Origin: Phallus indusiatus
Taxonomy: Eukaryota > Basidiomycota > Agaricomycetes > Phallales > Phallaceae
Reading direction: 5' to 3'
Assembly: GCA_027605045.1 (NCBI GenBank)
Contig: JAQFWX010000043.1
Location: 1 to 64,000 of the forward strand
Length of the DNA stretch: 64,000 bases
How positions within the stretch are numbered: position 1 is the first letter of the stretch; every line of letters begins with the position of its first letter. This document shows positions 13,488-26,676 of the stretch, piece by piece. The position numbers and the translations under genes are program-made. Below the pieces are notes generated by a model. That model ran no database searches. It saw nothing but the letters and a program-made list of their open reading frames with translations, and was not told the DNA's origin.

Positions 13488-14115
13488 GCAATTTGGATGG
13501 ATGGATATTGTTCACGTCACAGTACTGATGACGATCAAAGTGGCTATTTTTACTGATAAGATAAGATCGAACACAATTTCATCTAATAGATTGAACTTCA
13601 TGAGAGAAGCAATTTGATTATGAAGCAGCGAACACGTATCTGCCAGCAAAGAATTGCATGTGGTAAACAATAAAATAAACAATCAAATTCCTGGCTTAAG
13701 AATGCCAGATGTTACCGATATAGAAGTGCAGCGGTGTGACCGTGATGTAGACCGAAGAGGTGACTGAGCCGGAAACCCCATACTAACAAGCGGGAGTTCT
13801 CCAAGAGTTCTCTTTCAAACTCGTTTCAGCCCTTGACTACGATTGTGGCTCATCTCATGTCTGCGAAATGTTGGGGATGGCTGATGGGTTGAGTTTCCGC
13901 AGGAGCCGCGTCGCAACGGCCCACGTCGCCGGGGCCATTACGTAGTTCGTTTGCAAGCGCCTATTGCCGAAGCAGGAAAATGGTCTGACCCCTCCGGCTC
14001 TCATTTAAGCTCCTCTCACACACTCTCCCATTACCCTTTCCTTCATATCTGCTGTGTTTTGTTTTATTTATACTCTGGAAGGCCTAATTACCATTTTAAA
14101 ACTATAAAAAAAGCT
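13488..14115. other. Intergenic with likely promoter of the next gene
   Basis: No coding sequence is supported. A pyrimidine-rich stretch (about 14000-14060) and a TATA-like TTTATTTATAC around 14063 precede the start at 14116, as expected for a fungal core promoter. Confidence 0.4.
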
Positions 14116-16385
14116 ATGCTGTCTATGGTATCTTCGCTTTTGCCTTCAGCGCTCTCGGACAAGTTAGAGAAACTCGACATGCGTCCCAACCCGCAGCAAG
14201 CGAATTCCCAATTTGAGCAAACTACCAATAACTACGATGAAGAAGACGAACACGGTATAAAACGAAAAGACATGCATGACGATCCGCATAAAAAAGAAAA
14301 GAAAAAGAAGTTATCCCATGAGGTAAGCTCTTTCCTGCTTCTGGTCGTCTGCCCATATGAATAGGTCTCACGATGTATGAATTTATACCATATTCTTGTT
14401 TTAAACAGACATTCATTCTGGTGCTACCACCACCACATGTATCCAATCATCCTTTGAACATTCAAATCCAACTTGTACCAGCGATCACTGCGCGCGAGCG
14501 GCCCTCTACAGCTACTCCATCTATTACGTCAACTTCCTCTCGTGTCCAAGTAGAGGAACCATCTCCACAATCACCCAATTCGCCTACGTCTGATTCGGAA
14601 GCAGATCGTGTTGGTAGAAGACTGTCACTGCGGTCAAATCGATCTGATACATCCAACTTTTACTCTTCCTCAAACACGAGTTCCGTGACTTCTTTCAGCT
14701 CTGGCGCATCGACTAGTTCGGGCAGACGGATGATAATACCTCTTTACAATCTTCGGGCTCATAATGTTATGACGAACACTGTATTTGATGCTGGAACGGA
14801 CGCTCGCGTGGCCAAATACAATAAACGGGGGCTAGAAGTTATTGGCCTCGGAATCCTCGAGCCAACGGAGGTCTGGGAGTCGAAGGAGTTCCTCGCAGGT
14901 ACCAACCCAGTAACACGAGTTCAATCCACCGGTGCCTCACTTGCACCGCCCACCCAAGTCTCAAGTGGTGGGCGGGCAGTAACGCCCGAGCTTGCTCATT
15001 CGCCGGGTTCATCGAGGCTATCCTTAGGATCTGACACGTCCTCTCCTACACATCTACCTTCTCGGCAAGTCCAAATCCCGCGGGTTGATATCATAGCACC
15101 CCCGACCAATGGGTCTCCAGGCCCGAAGCGGCTTTTTGGCAAGATCTTTCGGCGAAAAGAACCCAGTGGACCCATACCTAGCAAGACGAAGGAGGAAGGA
15201 CTTGCTACCCCTGTCCCAAATTCCCCGCGTATACCCACATCGCCATCTTTTAGCCTATCCGAGGCTCGATCTCCAACTGTGATATCCAAACAGAATAACG
15301 GCGATATTTTTCTCCCTCCCACCCTCGGTGTCTCACCACTCCTGTGTTCTCCCGTAAATCAAGCTGTAGGGCGATGTGTCAAGCACGTCTGGGTGATGCG
15401 CAAATGGCACAAAGGAGAGAATGAGAACGGATTGGGTGGCATCATTCGTAAAGTCGGCCGAGAAGCATCTGCGTACGGTGTGGGTCACATTGGAGAACAA
15501 GAGAGTGATTGGATTGTCAGGTTTGAATGGACGAAAGGGAAATCGAAGCAAGAGAAGGCGGTTGCCCGGAGGGCGAAACGTGCAAGCGGTGGTGACCCAT
15601 CTCTCGCTCTGCGTCATTCTGAGACGCATAGTCGTCGTAGTTCGACAGTTGCAAACTCGGAAGAAGCAACATCGATTTCACATGGCAAAGAGTATTCATC
15701 GCGTATTGGCAGGTCTGAGGAGACCAAAAATGGACTGGATGTACGTCCATCTAAACGGTCTCTTTCACATTCGAGACCTACCACCCCACGGGCATCATCA
15801 CCTAATCGACCTCCCACGCCTTCCGTCAATCACTCCGAAGAGGATAGTCGAGGAGACAACGATAAGGACGACAGGGACGAAGAGTCAGATCCGGAAGATT
15901 CCGAAACGCCTTGGGTTTGCAATCTCATTATCGCTCCATCTTGGAATGAAAGTTCGTCACTTTTTACGAAGAAAGGGCACAGTCGTACGCGTAGTCAATC
16001 TGCATCGGTCGGTGGTGGTGGACCATCTTCTCCAAACCAAACCACACCCGGCGAGTTGCAGCAATCGCCAACGAAACTCAAAGTCGCAACGCTCTCACCG
16101 GCACCCCATCACCCTAAAGTCGTGTCTCAACTCAAAGTACCATTCCCTCTTCCCGATATTCAAGTTGAGCATGGCGTGATAAACAAACGAGTGTTACTTC
16201 CTGATGGAACGACGCGAAGTACCATATCCCCCGACCGGTTGCACTCTCCTCAGAAGTTGACGCTGACAGCTGAAGAGATTAAAGACGTGATCTGTTGCAC
16301 GGCGTTATGGTTAGTTGTCCGACAAGGCATAGCAGGGGTCGGCAAAGTCAGCAGAAAAGGCGACGGGTTCCTGTTGCGCAAATGA
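14116..16385 (+). CDS. Conserved-looking Ser/Pro-rich basidiomycete protein, 727 aa
   Basis: Exon 1 (14116-14322) starts MLSMVSSLLPSALSDKLEKL; ATG 14125 is an alternative. An 86-nt intron with GTAAGC donor and AAACAG acceptor leads to exon 2 (14409-16385). The frame stays open for 727 residues. Exon 1 ends in a Lys-rich tract. The best-ordered block (about residues 175-225) reads IIPLYNLRAHNVMTNT then GLGILEPTEVWE. A second ordered block (about residues 380-440) contains HVWVMRKWHKGENENGLGG and a Trp-containing IVRFEWTKGKSK. The last 70 residues contain an amphipathic segment and end in LLRK. The remainder is Ser/Thr/Pro-rich and acidic (EEDSRGDNDKDDRDEESDPE), typical of disordered linkers. 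There is no signal peptide, membrane helix or catalytic motif. I cannot name the family. Confidence 0.8.
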
Positions 16386-17113
16386 AGACAAGAGAAAGAA
16401 GAATATACTTAATTGCATATAGGCCCTATTTCCTCTTCAATGTTTATTTATTGGTTATTCCTTTGTTCATGCTTCACTTTTAGTGCGTAACATAATTCAT
16501 TGACCTCTTGTTGAAGTTCGTCAATCCTTATAGATGACGCTAACACACGGCGTCATCCTTCCTTTCTGTACTATCTCCTCCCTTTTCTATCTCGTTTCCT
16601 CTTGATTTGGTTTCTATGGAATCATCGTATACATTATGATAATTATATACTTTGTTACTTCACTCAGTAAATCGCTTCTCTACCTTTGCCAGTAGTACAG
16701 GTTACCTGATCGACTCATCAGTGAGATCTCTGCCGCTGAAAAGCGAAATTTTGCGCGTGAACATTAGCTCTACTTCTAGCGAAAACTGTGGACGTATATT
16801 ATAAGATATACTAGCTTTAAAAAAAGAAATAAATTTCAGTAGTTCGTCTCGAATGTGTTGGTTGTGACGCGTCACTAACCCGAACGCAACATTTTCTTCC
16901 TGTTTGAACTTAACCTTAACTTCAACCACTCCAATGATCACTCGTAGTCGCTCCGTAGACTCTGGAAGACCGTATGTGACTGTCCTCATATCATTCAAAA
17001 TAAAAAAGAAGAGAATACAGAAGTGAGTTCTCTTGAACTGTCTTTTCGGAAAATTTTCATTCAACGTATAATTCCCCAAATCCTATCCTTTCCTGTTCCA
17101 AATCATAATCTAG
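16386..17113. other. Intergenic
   Basis: Downstream of the 727-aa gene I see AT-rich sequence and no supportable gene. Two minus-strand open frames (16702-17079 and 17057-17293) are shadows without recognisable features. The 5' exon or exons of the following gene may lie near 17030-17113 but could not be fixed. Confidence 0.4.
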
Positions 17114-17882
17114 GACACAAAAAAAGGAAGCCAAAACCAATCCCATAACAAATAAGTTGACATCCGACGACTCAAATCCGTCCAAAAGGTCTCGGTTGAC
17201 CTTGAGGGCTGCCCGGTGAGTTCTTTGGAAAATTTTCAAACGAGTTTGAAGTTCTGTGTTTCTGATTATATTCGTGATTTTAGAGAGTCTCATTCGCCTT
17301 ACTGCGCATCTACATCCGTATCAACACCGGACGGGTGTTCTACTAGTAGCAGCACAGATTTTCGCCAGTTGGTGCTTCATCCAGACGCGGCATCAGTGGA
17401 ACCGTACCGCGTCCATTGCGCAAAATGTGGTGAATGGATCCCGATGACGACAAAATACCATCTGTCCACATTCACGGTTCATGTAACCTCCATATGTAAG
17501 AACCGAACCGCCAACGAAAGGTAAAATTTTCAAAGCCCTCGGCGACGTTATTTCAGCCATTTTTTCTAATTTTTTCTATCTTCAACTTAGTAAGGCTTTC
17601 TCTACCACTTCCTCAAGCGGCTCCTTTTGTAGTACGAATGGCACAATAGACACGTCGGACACCAGTCGAGATATTAAAGGATCCTGTTCGCGATGGTCTA
17701 GGCACCGGTCAGAGGAAGAACGAGCGCAATTTTTACGCGACGATCCTCGAACAGGGAGAGTTGAACCTCGAAGAGTCTTTTGCACCATTTGTCAAAAGTG
17801 GATTAGGCTAAGGGATGCGACGACGTATTGCGCGACACCGTGGCTAGTGCACATCGCTCGCTGCACAAAGAAAAACTCTTGA
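17114..17882 (+). CDS. Protein with a duplicated C-x2-C...H-x3/4-C motif
   Basis: Three exons are supported: about 17114-17215, 17284-17520 and 17591-17882. Introns have GTGAGT/TTTTAG and GTAAAA/ACTTAG ends, and phases agree. The protein holds two copies of the same block. The first, in exon 2, reads VEPYRVHCAKCGEWI and ends in an H-x4-C motif. The second, in exon 3, reads VEPRRVFCTICQKWIRL, then YCATPWLVHIARC and a stop soon after. Each block thus has a C-x2-C pair, a W-I motif and a distal His...Cys pair, which suggests one zinc ion per block. Blocks like this recur in mushroom proteins of unknown function, sometimes in several copies; that statement is from general familiarity, not a search. 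A basic SKRSRLTLR segment near the N-terminus could be nuclear targeting. The true start codon and any earlier exon were not found. Confidence 0.65.
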
Positions 17883-20235
17883 GCTTAACTGGGGGCCCCT
17901 CACTTCAGCCTGCTGTTTATAATGTAATTCACAAACAAATTGACAACATCATCGCATTTGCACCGTTAGGACATTCTTTCTTCTGCTTTTTGTCTGTTCT
18001 ATTGTACATTACCAAACCTTAATATACCCTCAATCGTTTGGTTAGGAGCGGCTAGAGAACCAGTGGCCAATGGTTATTATGGCATGCTGCATAGGACTCG
18101 ACACGTGAGTTCTAGCTTGAGCTTGTCACGTTGTCACAAAGCCTGACCCAGGTGTATGGACGCTTATTTTCACCGCAACGCGTAAAAAAAATGATATTTC
18201 ATGGGGACATTGACTACAAGGGAAGGACTTAGGGTGCTTTGTGTGCACAGAGAAAATACAGACCAACCTGTACCGTTTCCGTGCCGTACAACCACTTCCA
18301 GATGGCCTGGTCGATCGGAACGAATACAGAACAAAGAACCAAAGAACGACCGTATTTGGGTCATATATATAGATACAACTTGGGTTTAGGTTCATAAGTT
18401 CAATTTAGATTGTCAAACATCATACACGCCATTATGTTTTCTAATATCATAAGCAGCTGCATGCAAAGTGGGTTTAACCCTTGCACACGCTGGAAATGGC
18501 AATCCGCAAAATCTACTCATGAGCGGTGTGACAAAGAGCCGCTCCGCTCTATACCATTTAATTTTCAATTTTTTTTATAGATGAATCGCGGGGTGCCTGA
18601 GGTTTTTCGTGGATAGTAGGGTTAAATTCTGAGCGGAGCTGCCAAAGCAGAAGCAAAATTCATAGTTCGCCTTAATCAATAGAAACTCCGTATAACCGCT
18701 CTTTCGGCCGTAGATAAGACCGTTTATCATATGGGCCGTATCTGTATACCAAAATTCACGTTCGGCATAAAGGTAAGCTAGTGAAACTCGTGTTCGTAAC
18801 GGATACACGGATATGGCACCGTTATAGAAGTGCTTTACAAACCGCTCATGTGAGGTGCCCTAACCATAAGTTTGGGTTGTCCACGAGACGTACAGGATAT
18901 GAATGAGTTTATTGGCTGTTTATCGCTTCAGCTTTTGATACAGAAATGATTCAGCACAGGTTGCCACTCAAAGAGGGGCGGTCTCTTGAATCAGAAATCT
19001 CCTTGTTTTACACAAGGATGAAATATATTGGTCACCACAAAAATCTAAATACATGAAACAGAACTAGAGAATGAAACGCCAATTAGCAATGATTCCAGAC
19101 AAGAAACAGAATAGGGAAAATCAGAAAAAGCGAGCATAGCTCGAAGGTAGCGAGTTGGTTATCTTCACTGGGTTGAAACCCATAAAGCCAAATGCCTCAA
19201 ACATCATTTGGTAGATGTGTTGATTGCCGATTAAAGAAAGATACTTACGGTAACTAAAAAACATTTCACTGTCGTATCTTAAAAGAAAACTATCAGCGAT
19301 GAATCTCATCTCGGTGAATGAGGGTGAAGGGTATCAGCTAGTCGATGTAGATATCAACAGTCACCTTCCCCGCCTTCAATTTGTACACTTAGAAGACTTT
19401 GGATGGGAAAGGTTTCGTGTCCGCCCATCGATTGATATTCATCAATACAAAAAAAAACGACACAGGGTAAAGAATAGACAGAAGGAATGCAAAGCTTACC
19501 CGAACAAAGACGCCGTTATAACTTCATCCCCATTTCAGGCAAGACGGATCTGAAAACAAACGTAAGCTAAACACGTTCAACGAGGTTTTTAAAAATGGTG
19601 TTTTTTTCAGACAAGGCTGAAATCGTTTATAGTATTCCACATGGAAGATCGGAATGTGGTAAAGTATGGTAAAAATAACGTTGATCATCACAGAATAAAG
19701 AGTAAAGACAAAAGAAACGGAGCCAATACTCACATCGAACGATGCTGGATAAGAGAGAAAGAAAGGAACCATGCTTAAAAATTTTTCACGCGCGATCTCC
19801 GCTTCAAATACTTCCGTTGCGTTAAGCGCCTGCACTCAGCACAGACCATCTTACATAAACCCTCTACAACTCTCTTCACCCCATTCATTGAAAAGTTGCA
19901 TTCGTTTAAAACTGGTATATATGGCGAGGAACATGAACCTCATCAACATGGTATATTCCACGATATTCAGGGCACTCCTGACTCGGAACTCCTGAGTCCT
20001 TTTTGACGAAGGACAAACCAACCCTGGCCCACGTTGCATACTGTCCGTGGCCATGGACAAGGGATCAATTCATTATCTAACTCCTTTCTTCTTAATTTCT
20101 TTGTCTTGATAGAGCCGAAAATTTTAGCGGAATCTATAGCCATACGAGTTAAAAAGGGGTCTAGAGAAACGTGAAAAGAGCGTACAAACCACAACATTCT
20201 TCTTACTACCAACACCTCTGCATTCCTATTCTCAA
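17883..20235. other. Intergenic
   Basis: About 2.3 kb with no gene I can support. Open frames on both strands are under 105 codons, overlap each other and lack splice or domain support. Confidence 0.45.
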
Positions 20236-20569
20236 ATGCTAGATACTGTCTCCATTATTTTAACTGTCTTGGGTGTCATGATGCTCGTCGTTTTGGGAAT
20301 AACCTTGATCGTTATCTTCCAAGATATAGCGTAAGTCTTCTCGTCGTTCAGCATATACATTATAATGATGTCTTTCGTACCTGTTTAGGGCCATGAAGGC
20401 CAAATTTGACGAATTACGTCCAAGACGTAATATACGCGATATTGAAACTGGATCCTCCGGAGCGAGCAGCACACTCTATCCGGCTAGTTATACCACTAGC
20501 AATGAACATGAGCGGACCGTAGTTGGCGGAACAGAAAAAATGCAAGATACTTCGAATCATGGGATATAG
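20236..20569 (+). CDS. Small single-pass membrane protein, 91 aa
   Basis: Exon 1 (20236-20330) begins MLDTVSIILTVLGVMM and is followed by a GTAAGT donor, a 58-nt intron and a CTGTTTAG acceptor. Exon 2 (20389-20569) continues AAMKAKFDELRPRR and ends at TAG. The joined frame is 276 nt. Residues about 5-28 are one strongly hydrophobic helix. After it comes a basic RPRR patch, then a Ser/Thr-rich polar tail with Glu and Asp. By the positive-inside rule the tail is probably cytosolic and the helix acts as an anchor. There is no cleavage-like motif, so a signal anchor is more likely than a secreted peptide. No family is recognised. The gene lies about 1 kb upstream of the GH115 gene in the same orientation but is not clearly linked to it. 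Confidence 0.6.
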
Positions 20570-21535
20570 CAGTGAGACGCAGGTCGTTCTTGATTCGGGT
20601 GACTAAACTGGATAAAATTCTAAAATAACTTTGTCTAATCTGTCTAAACAGATAAAATCAAGCATCTAAAGGGGTTGATTCTTTTTTGCAATTTTAGAAT
20701 AGAATACCACTTACTGTTGTGCTAATTATGATATATAAACCTATGCGTAATTTGGAGGGACGCGGACCGGGTGAATTGAGATGAAACCGTTAAGATTAGG
20801 AAGGTTATTTAACGATGACGAATACTATGGTCCCTGACGTCGACAATTGAAGATAGAAGTATAAATAGCAACCCAACGTCCTCTTCATCATCGCATATGT
20901 AGCTCACGAGATCGCCCTTAACAGTATCAGTGATACGTTTTGATCTTGTGAACCGTCAACTGGCGGACAGCAAGCTAAGATGGACACAAAAACATTATCC
21001 GAAGAAGCAGCGCCCGACAAAAGTACCAGGTGACCTCTGGCCTTGAATCTTGATGTTGATTCAAATAAATTCGTAATAGTGTTGTATTAATATTGGAAAA
21101 CCAAGAGGATGTATTTTTCTTTTAATCGCTTCTTGTTTCTGAGTAGCTTGAAGTGGATGGAGAAATTAGACTTGGAGCCGTTTAACGTGAGAAGAAAGAA
21201 GAAAGGAAGAGAGGAAGACTAACGCAGCCTCGATAGTGTTAGCGCCATGTTTACAATTGCATCAGTTTTGCTCCAGTGTTTTCGAGGGTGTCATACGGTC
21301 CGCTTTCTTGAACGTTTGACCAGGTGACACGTTAACGAATATCTGAAGAGCTTCCTGCAGCATGCCTCTGCGCCAGTTAAAAGATTTCTCCGGATATCAG
21401 CTGGCCCCATAGATGCTGTAAGACGTGCCTTTGGAAGGAGTTTTGAATAGAGAAGAGAGATGAGGACGAGATAATAAAAGGCGAGATAGTATCTTCTGTT
21501 CCTTCCTTTCATCGCTGGTCCCACTTGGATACAAG
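20570..21535. other. Intergenic, upstream region of the GH115 gene
   Basis: No gene is supported. An AT-rich element ATAATAAAAG at 21471-21480, about 55 nt before the GH115 start, is a plausible TATA box. I could not identify specific activator sites for xylan-degradation control. Confidence 0.4.
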
Positions 21536-24500
21536 ATGCATCTGTCCGCAGGTCTCGCAGCGTTGGCGTGGCTTATCACGTCAACTGCTGCTCTATCTTC
21601 CTCTTCGAATTGCGTTAGTACCAGCTCCAGTTCATCATCCATGCCTCTCGTTTCCAATGGCAAAGCGGCCCCAGTTTTCGTTAGCGAGAACGAATGGCCG
21701 GGTGTCTATCGCACTGTAACCGACTTCGTGAAAGACGTCAACAGAGTCACAGGCGTCACACCTACAATCACAAATGTCACATCATCCTCCGGCGTCAGCA
21801 CGAAAAATGGCATTCCTATCTTAGTTGGAACTTTGGGAAATTCTTCGCTGATAGATGCTTTCATCTCCCATGCACCCTCTGCTGCCAAGCCGTTCTTGGC
21901 TTTGAACGGATCATGGGAAGCTTATCACGCTCAAATCGTGTCAAACCCTTTACCTGGCGTCTCAAAAGCATATGTCATTGTTGGTGCTGATCGAAGGGGC
22001 ACCATTTATGCACTTTATGAGCTTTCTGAACAATCCGGTGTCTCACCATGGTGGTGGTAAGTTCATCTTATCTTTGAGTGTTTACGTTATGTGTTGACAC
22101 GTACGCCACTGATCCAGGTGGGCAGACGTTCCCATTAAAACCTCCAAGGAACTTTTCTTGACTTCGGCCGCATGTGCTCATGGCACTCCTGATATCAAGT
22201 ACCGTGGCTTTTTCCTGAACGATGAACAACCCGCGTTACAAAACTGGGCTCAAGAAAAGTTCACCAACAATTATGGCGCAAGTGGTGCTGGGCAAGCCGT
22301 GGGAGGAGACGAAACTTATGGTGCTGAAGGAGACCCTACGTCCCCATCTTCCGGAACAAACCCAGCCACGCCATTCAACAGATTCTTCTACACCAAGTTA
22401 TTCGAATTGATCCTTCGTCTCAAAGCCAACTACCTTTGGCCTGGTCAGGACATTATCTCTCCAGAGAAAGACTTTCTCTAATTTGAGTATTTACAGCCCA
22501 ATGGAGCTCTGCATTCGGCGTTGATGATCCTCATAACCAGTTCTTGGCCGATTTATACGCAATCGTTATGGGAACTTCACACGAAGAACCCATGATGCGA
22601 AGTATCCCCAGTGCGTCCTTTTGATCAATCTATCACTTTCTAAACCGGGTTGTTAACACTAACACGCGCAAAACAGCCGAATGGAACGAATTTGGATCTG
22701 GTCCTTGGGATTTTGTCGTGAACGCAGCGAATATCACGCAATTCTGGATTGTCGGTACTGAGCGTGCTAAAGGGTACGAAGAAATCTACACCATTGGACT
22801 GCGTGGTGACGGTGACGGCGAGTAGCTGACATCTAAATGGCTTGACTTGGCGATTGATTTTTTATCCGAAATAGAGCCGCTCGCGGAAGGAATGGATATC
22901 TCACTTTTGGAGAACATCGTCGCAGTTCAACGTGGTATTATCTCTTCGGTCTACAATATTTCTAATCCGGCGATCATTCCTCAAGTTTGGACTCTGTACA
23001 GTAAGTCTTAAATTAACTCCAAGTTAGGGCTGTGCTCTAATAATTCTCATAGAGGAAGTAATTGGCTACTATGGTAAATGGCTACTTTTCTCGTGGTGTC
23101 ACGTGTATTGATATCTGTTATAGAGGATGGCATGCGTGTCGAGGATGATGGTATGACTCTGCTCGGCTTATAATGAATAGTCTGTCTAACATGAAGCTTG
23201 TAGTCACACTGTTGTGGACTGACGACAAGTGCGTTCTCTACCCATTGTGCCCCTGACACAGACAGTTGACGAAGGATGAAGTTGGGGTAATATGGTTCGT
23301 TTCCCAGTTGCAGATGAGAGAAACAGGACTGGTGGTTCAGGTATCTATTACCACGTAAGTACGCGCATTGATGTTTGCTTCCTTGTTATCACAAATTGAC
23401 ATTACCGAACAGTTTGACTATGTACGACATTTCTATCCCGCTAAGTCTTCGAGCCTTTGATCATGATCATTTGTAGGTTGGCGACCCTCGCGATTATAAA
23501 TGGATCCAAGTAAGCATTATTGCTTTTCCCACGAAGATCGCGTATTAACAGAAGAATTGTTCCTAAGAGTACTCAACTGGCCAAAACATACCAGCAAATA
23601 TCTCTGGCTTACGAACGAGATGCAAGGAATATTTGGATCGTCAACGTAAGCATTTTGGTTTCTTCCATATTCCGAGTTCACATCATTCTATCCCAGGTGG
23701 GTGATATGAAACCATATGAAATGGCAATTGAATACTTCCTGGATTATGCTTATGATGTTACCCGGTTCAACCAAACCAACGTCAACAGTTTCATTAATGC
23801 TTGGGCTAGCCGTGAATTCCAATTGTCCGATAGCCAAGCTGCAACTGTCGCTGATATAATGAACAACGTTACTCGATGGAATTACAGACGAAAACCAGAA
23901 CTCTTGAACGGGACAACATACAGTCTTATCAACTACCGAGAGTAGGTGTCTACTGTACCTTGCAAGTTCTCAACATTCATTCTGTGATGTAGGGCCGACA
24001 ATGTTCTCGCAGGATGGCAAGCCACAGTCCAAAGTTCTACAGACATTTACAATTCTCTTTCGGAAAGCTTTAAACCGGCTTTCTTCCAATTAGTTCATCA
24101 TCCAGTCTTGGCGTCCGCCAATCTTCAGCAGATGTGGATTCTTGCTGGAAGGAATAATCTGTATGGAAGCCAAGCTAGATTGAGCACTAACAATTTAGCG
24201 GACCAGGTAAATTATGTCGGGTTGCTGTCTTATTTGTGAAATGCTGATTCTTCTAACAGGTAGAAGATTTGTTCGAAACAGATTATGATCTTGAAGTAGA
24301 ATATCATAGTTTGCTAGGCGGCAAATGGGATCAGTAAGCTTGTTCACCATTTAGTTCATCATCCGCTTACGTTGTTGATACAGCATGATGGATCAAACTC
24401 ACATGAACTACGTTTATTGGCAACAACCCATGCAGAACACGTAAGTATTACTTGTGCTCCCCTAATACTATTTTTGTTTATGAACTTACGGAAACATTAG

Positions 24501-25807
24501 CATGCCTTTGATCACCCGTGTTCCAACAAAGAAACAGGCTCTCCCTGGACCGATGCGAATTGCATTAGAAGGTTCAATGGGTGCATGGTGGGCACATAAA
24601 CATTGAAATATCTTTCAGATCTAACGATTTCACTTAGGCCTGGTGATGACATGTTCGACTGCCCCGCAATGTACAGCTGCCCGCCACCATACATGCTTCC
24701 CCTCGACCCCTTCACACCCGTCCAGAGCCGTTGGATTGACGTTAGTGCCGGTGGCCCCAATTCTTTCACGTGGTCTGCCGTTACAAATGCATCGTGGCTT
24801 CATATCTCTCCCTCTCAAGGATCTATATCGACCTCAAATACCGATACGCGATTGGAGCTCTCTGTGGATTGGAGTCAGCTTACACCAGGCGCTTCGTACG
24901 CCAGTATTATACTGAGCGCGAATTCCACTGGACAGCCAGACGAATCTCAACAAATTTTCTTCATCGCTAACAAGACCACTGTTCCTTCCGACTTCAAGGG
25001 TGTGTAAACAAGAAGTCTCTATTACTTCGCAATGTTAACGTCTGCTTTTTTTAATTCTTCTAGGTTTCGTTGAAGGAGACGGATCTATTACCGTCGAAGC
25101 CGCACACACTACACGAAATAACCCCGTCAACGGTGTTCAATGGACTGAAATACCAAATTACGGAAAAGTGTTGTCCGGAATGACTCCAACACCCGCCTTA
25201 GGAAACAACGACGCCAATTTCTCGATCGGTGCAGGTCCTAGCATGTAAGTTACTCGCGTACTCCCTCTACATATGTACCCCTCAGAGTTTCTGATCGACA
25301 TGCTTATTCTCAAACAGGGAATATGACTTTTTCAGTTTCAATAACGTCAACGGGACAGTAGATGTTCACGTCCTAGTTTCTCCTATCTTGAATTCTTATG
25401 GGCTTGATCGTCCAGTCGCTATCGCTACCCAAATGGATGACGACGAGATTCAAGCACAATATTTCATTCCTCCCGCTGCTCCAGGTGATCTCCCACCCCA
25501 ATGGGACGGAGATGACGGTTGGGTCGCCAACGCAATTATCGATGTTCCCTTCACTCATGTTGCCAACCCGGGCTCTCACACTCTCAAGGTCTGTAGAAAC
25601 TTCTTTTTGGGGGAATCAAGCTAACAAACTTTTACTGCTATATAGATTTTCATGATTGAACCTGCGGTTGTTGTTGAGAGGATTATCATTGGTACGCGTA
25701 GAGTTTACCCTTCGTAATTTGAAAATTTTCATTGATTGCGTCTATTTTTAGATACCGGAGGCGTTCGTCCAAGCTATCTCGGACCACCTGAGAGTGTCCA
25801 GGTCTAA
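21536..25807 (+). CDS. Secreted GH115 xylan alpha-1,2-glucuronidase
   Basis: GH115 enzymes remove (4-O-methyl)glucuronic acid side chains from glucuronoxylan, inside the chain as well as at its ends. The N-terminus (MHLSAGLAALAWLITSTAAL) is a secretion signal. Family hallmarks follow in order: GVSPWWWWADVP across intron 1, KYRGFFLNDEQPAL, LWPAQWSSAFGVDDP, MGTSHEEPMMRS, GLRGDGDEPL, VTLLWTDDNWGN, GGSGIYYHFDYVGDPRDYKW, RDARNIWIVNVGDMKP and a C-terminal beta-rich region ending at TAA 25807. I count about 23 exons with introns of 43-88 nt, several exons being under 40 nt, and the frame survives every junction. Intron 4 can be read as a GC-AG intron (donor GCGAGT at 22818), giving RGDGDEPL. A nearby GT donor gives RGDEPL. 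No stop or frameshift remains, so the gene looks functional. It marks a plant-biomass-degrading lifestyle. Confidence 0.93.
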
Positions 25808-26676
25808 AACTGTAAAATATAGATAAAGAGTTATGTATTTTTGGTTCCTCACCCATCATCCAAAAAAATTACGAATGAATCAATATATTTGTAAAAAAAA
25901 ACTGGACGATATAGAATGACCACGATCGCGTCCATAAAATGAATAAAAAGTGGGTTGGATTAGCAGAAGATTAAAGTAAAAATAGACTTTACTGTCCATT
26001 GAAATGATTTTGCCCCTCCAGCAATTGAACCCGAGATGTGAAGTCCGACTCACCAATATTTTATGTAATTACAAATGTACTTAGTATCAAGCTGCTTGTA
26101 CTAATAGCGATACCTGCCTAGACCTTGTATATCACAAACACAATATATCTCTCACATGAACAATGCCCGGCTTCTCCAATTTTTCCCTCTCACCCACCGC
26201 TGCAGAATACAACAAAAAAAGGCACGTTGCACTACTAGGCTTTTCTCCACTGCACGTCCGGTCCCCCAAGAAATTCCGTGATACGACATGTTTGTATTTG
26301 TGTTGGGTTGCTTTAATGGGCTCCTTTCAATAAGATCGAAGCGCCGCAAAAATTTTCGGTAGCAGATCTTGGTGGAAGAGGCTGCCGTTTCGCACCTGCG
26401 AAGGACGCTGTAATGGAGAGAATTTAGGATTCCGTACACCGAGTTCATTGAACTCTATATGTCGAAGCAAAAATAAATAATGTAACTCTCATTAAAATTT
26501 CTACTTGAATCTCATCGAGTATCGCAAATATCGAATTAGTGCAATTAAAATCTCTAATTTGGCTTGTAAACAAACTGTTTGCTGAACGGTTTATAATCTA
26601 TACTGGGGCTTTCACTACTTAATAAACTTAACATAAGATCAAGGAAAGTAATGAAAGAGTTCACCTTTTTTATACA
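25808..26676. other. Intergenic with one possible exon remnant
   Basis: AT-rich sequence. On the minus strand at 25989-26061 a short frame reads GESDFTSRVQLLEGQNHF before a stop. It looks like the last exon of a gene, but no upstream exon could be joined to it. Confidence 0.3.

Noticed and set aside
26020..26061. tRNA-like T-loop GGGTTCAATTG on the minus strand
   Set aside because: No cloverleaf can be folded around it. The strand reads as a short coding exon (SRVQLLEGQNHF) instead.
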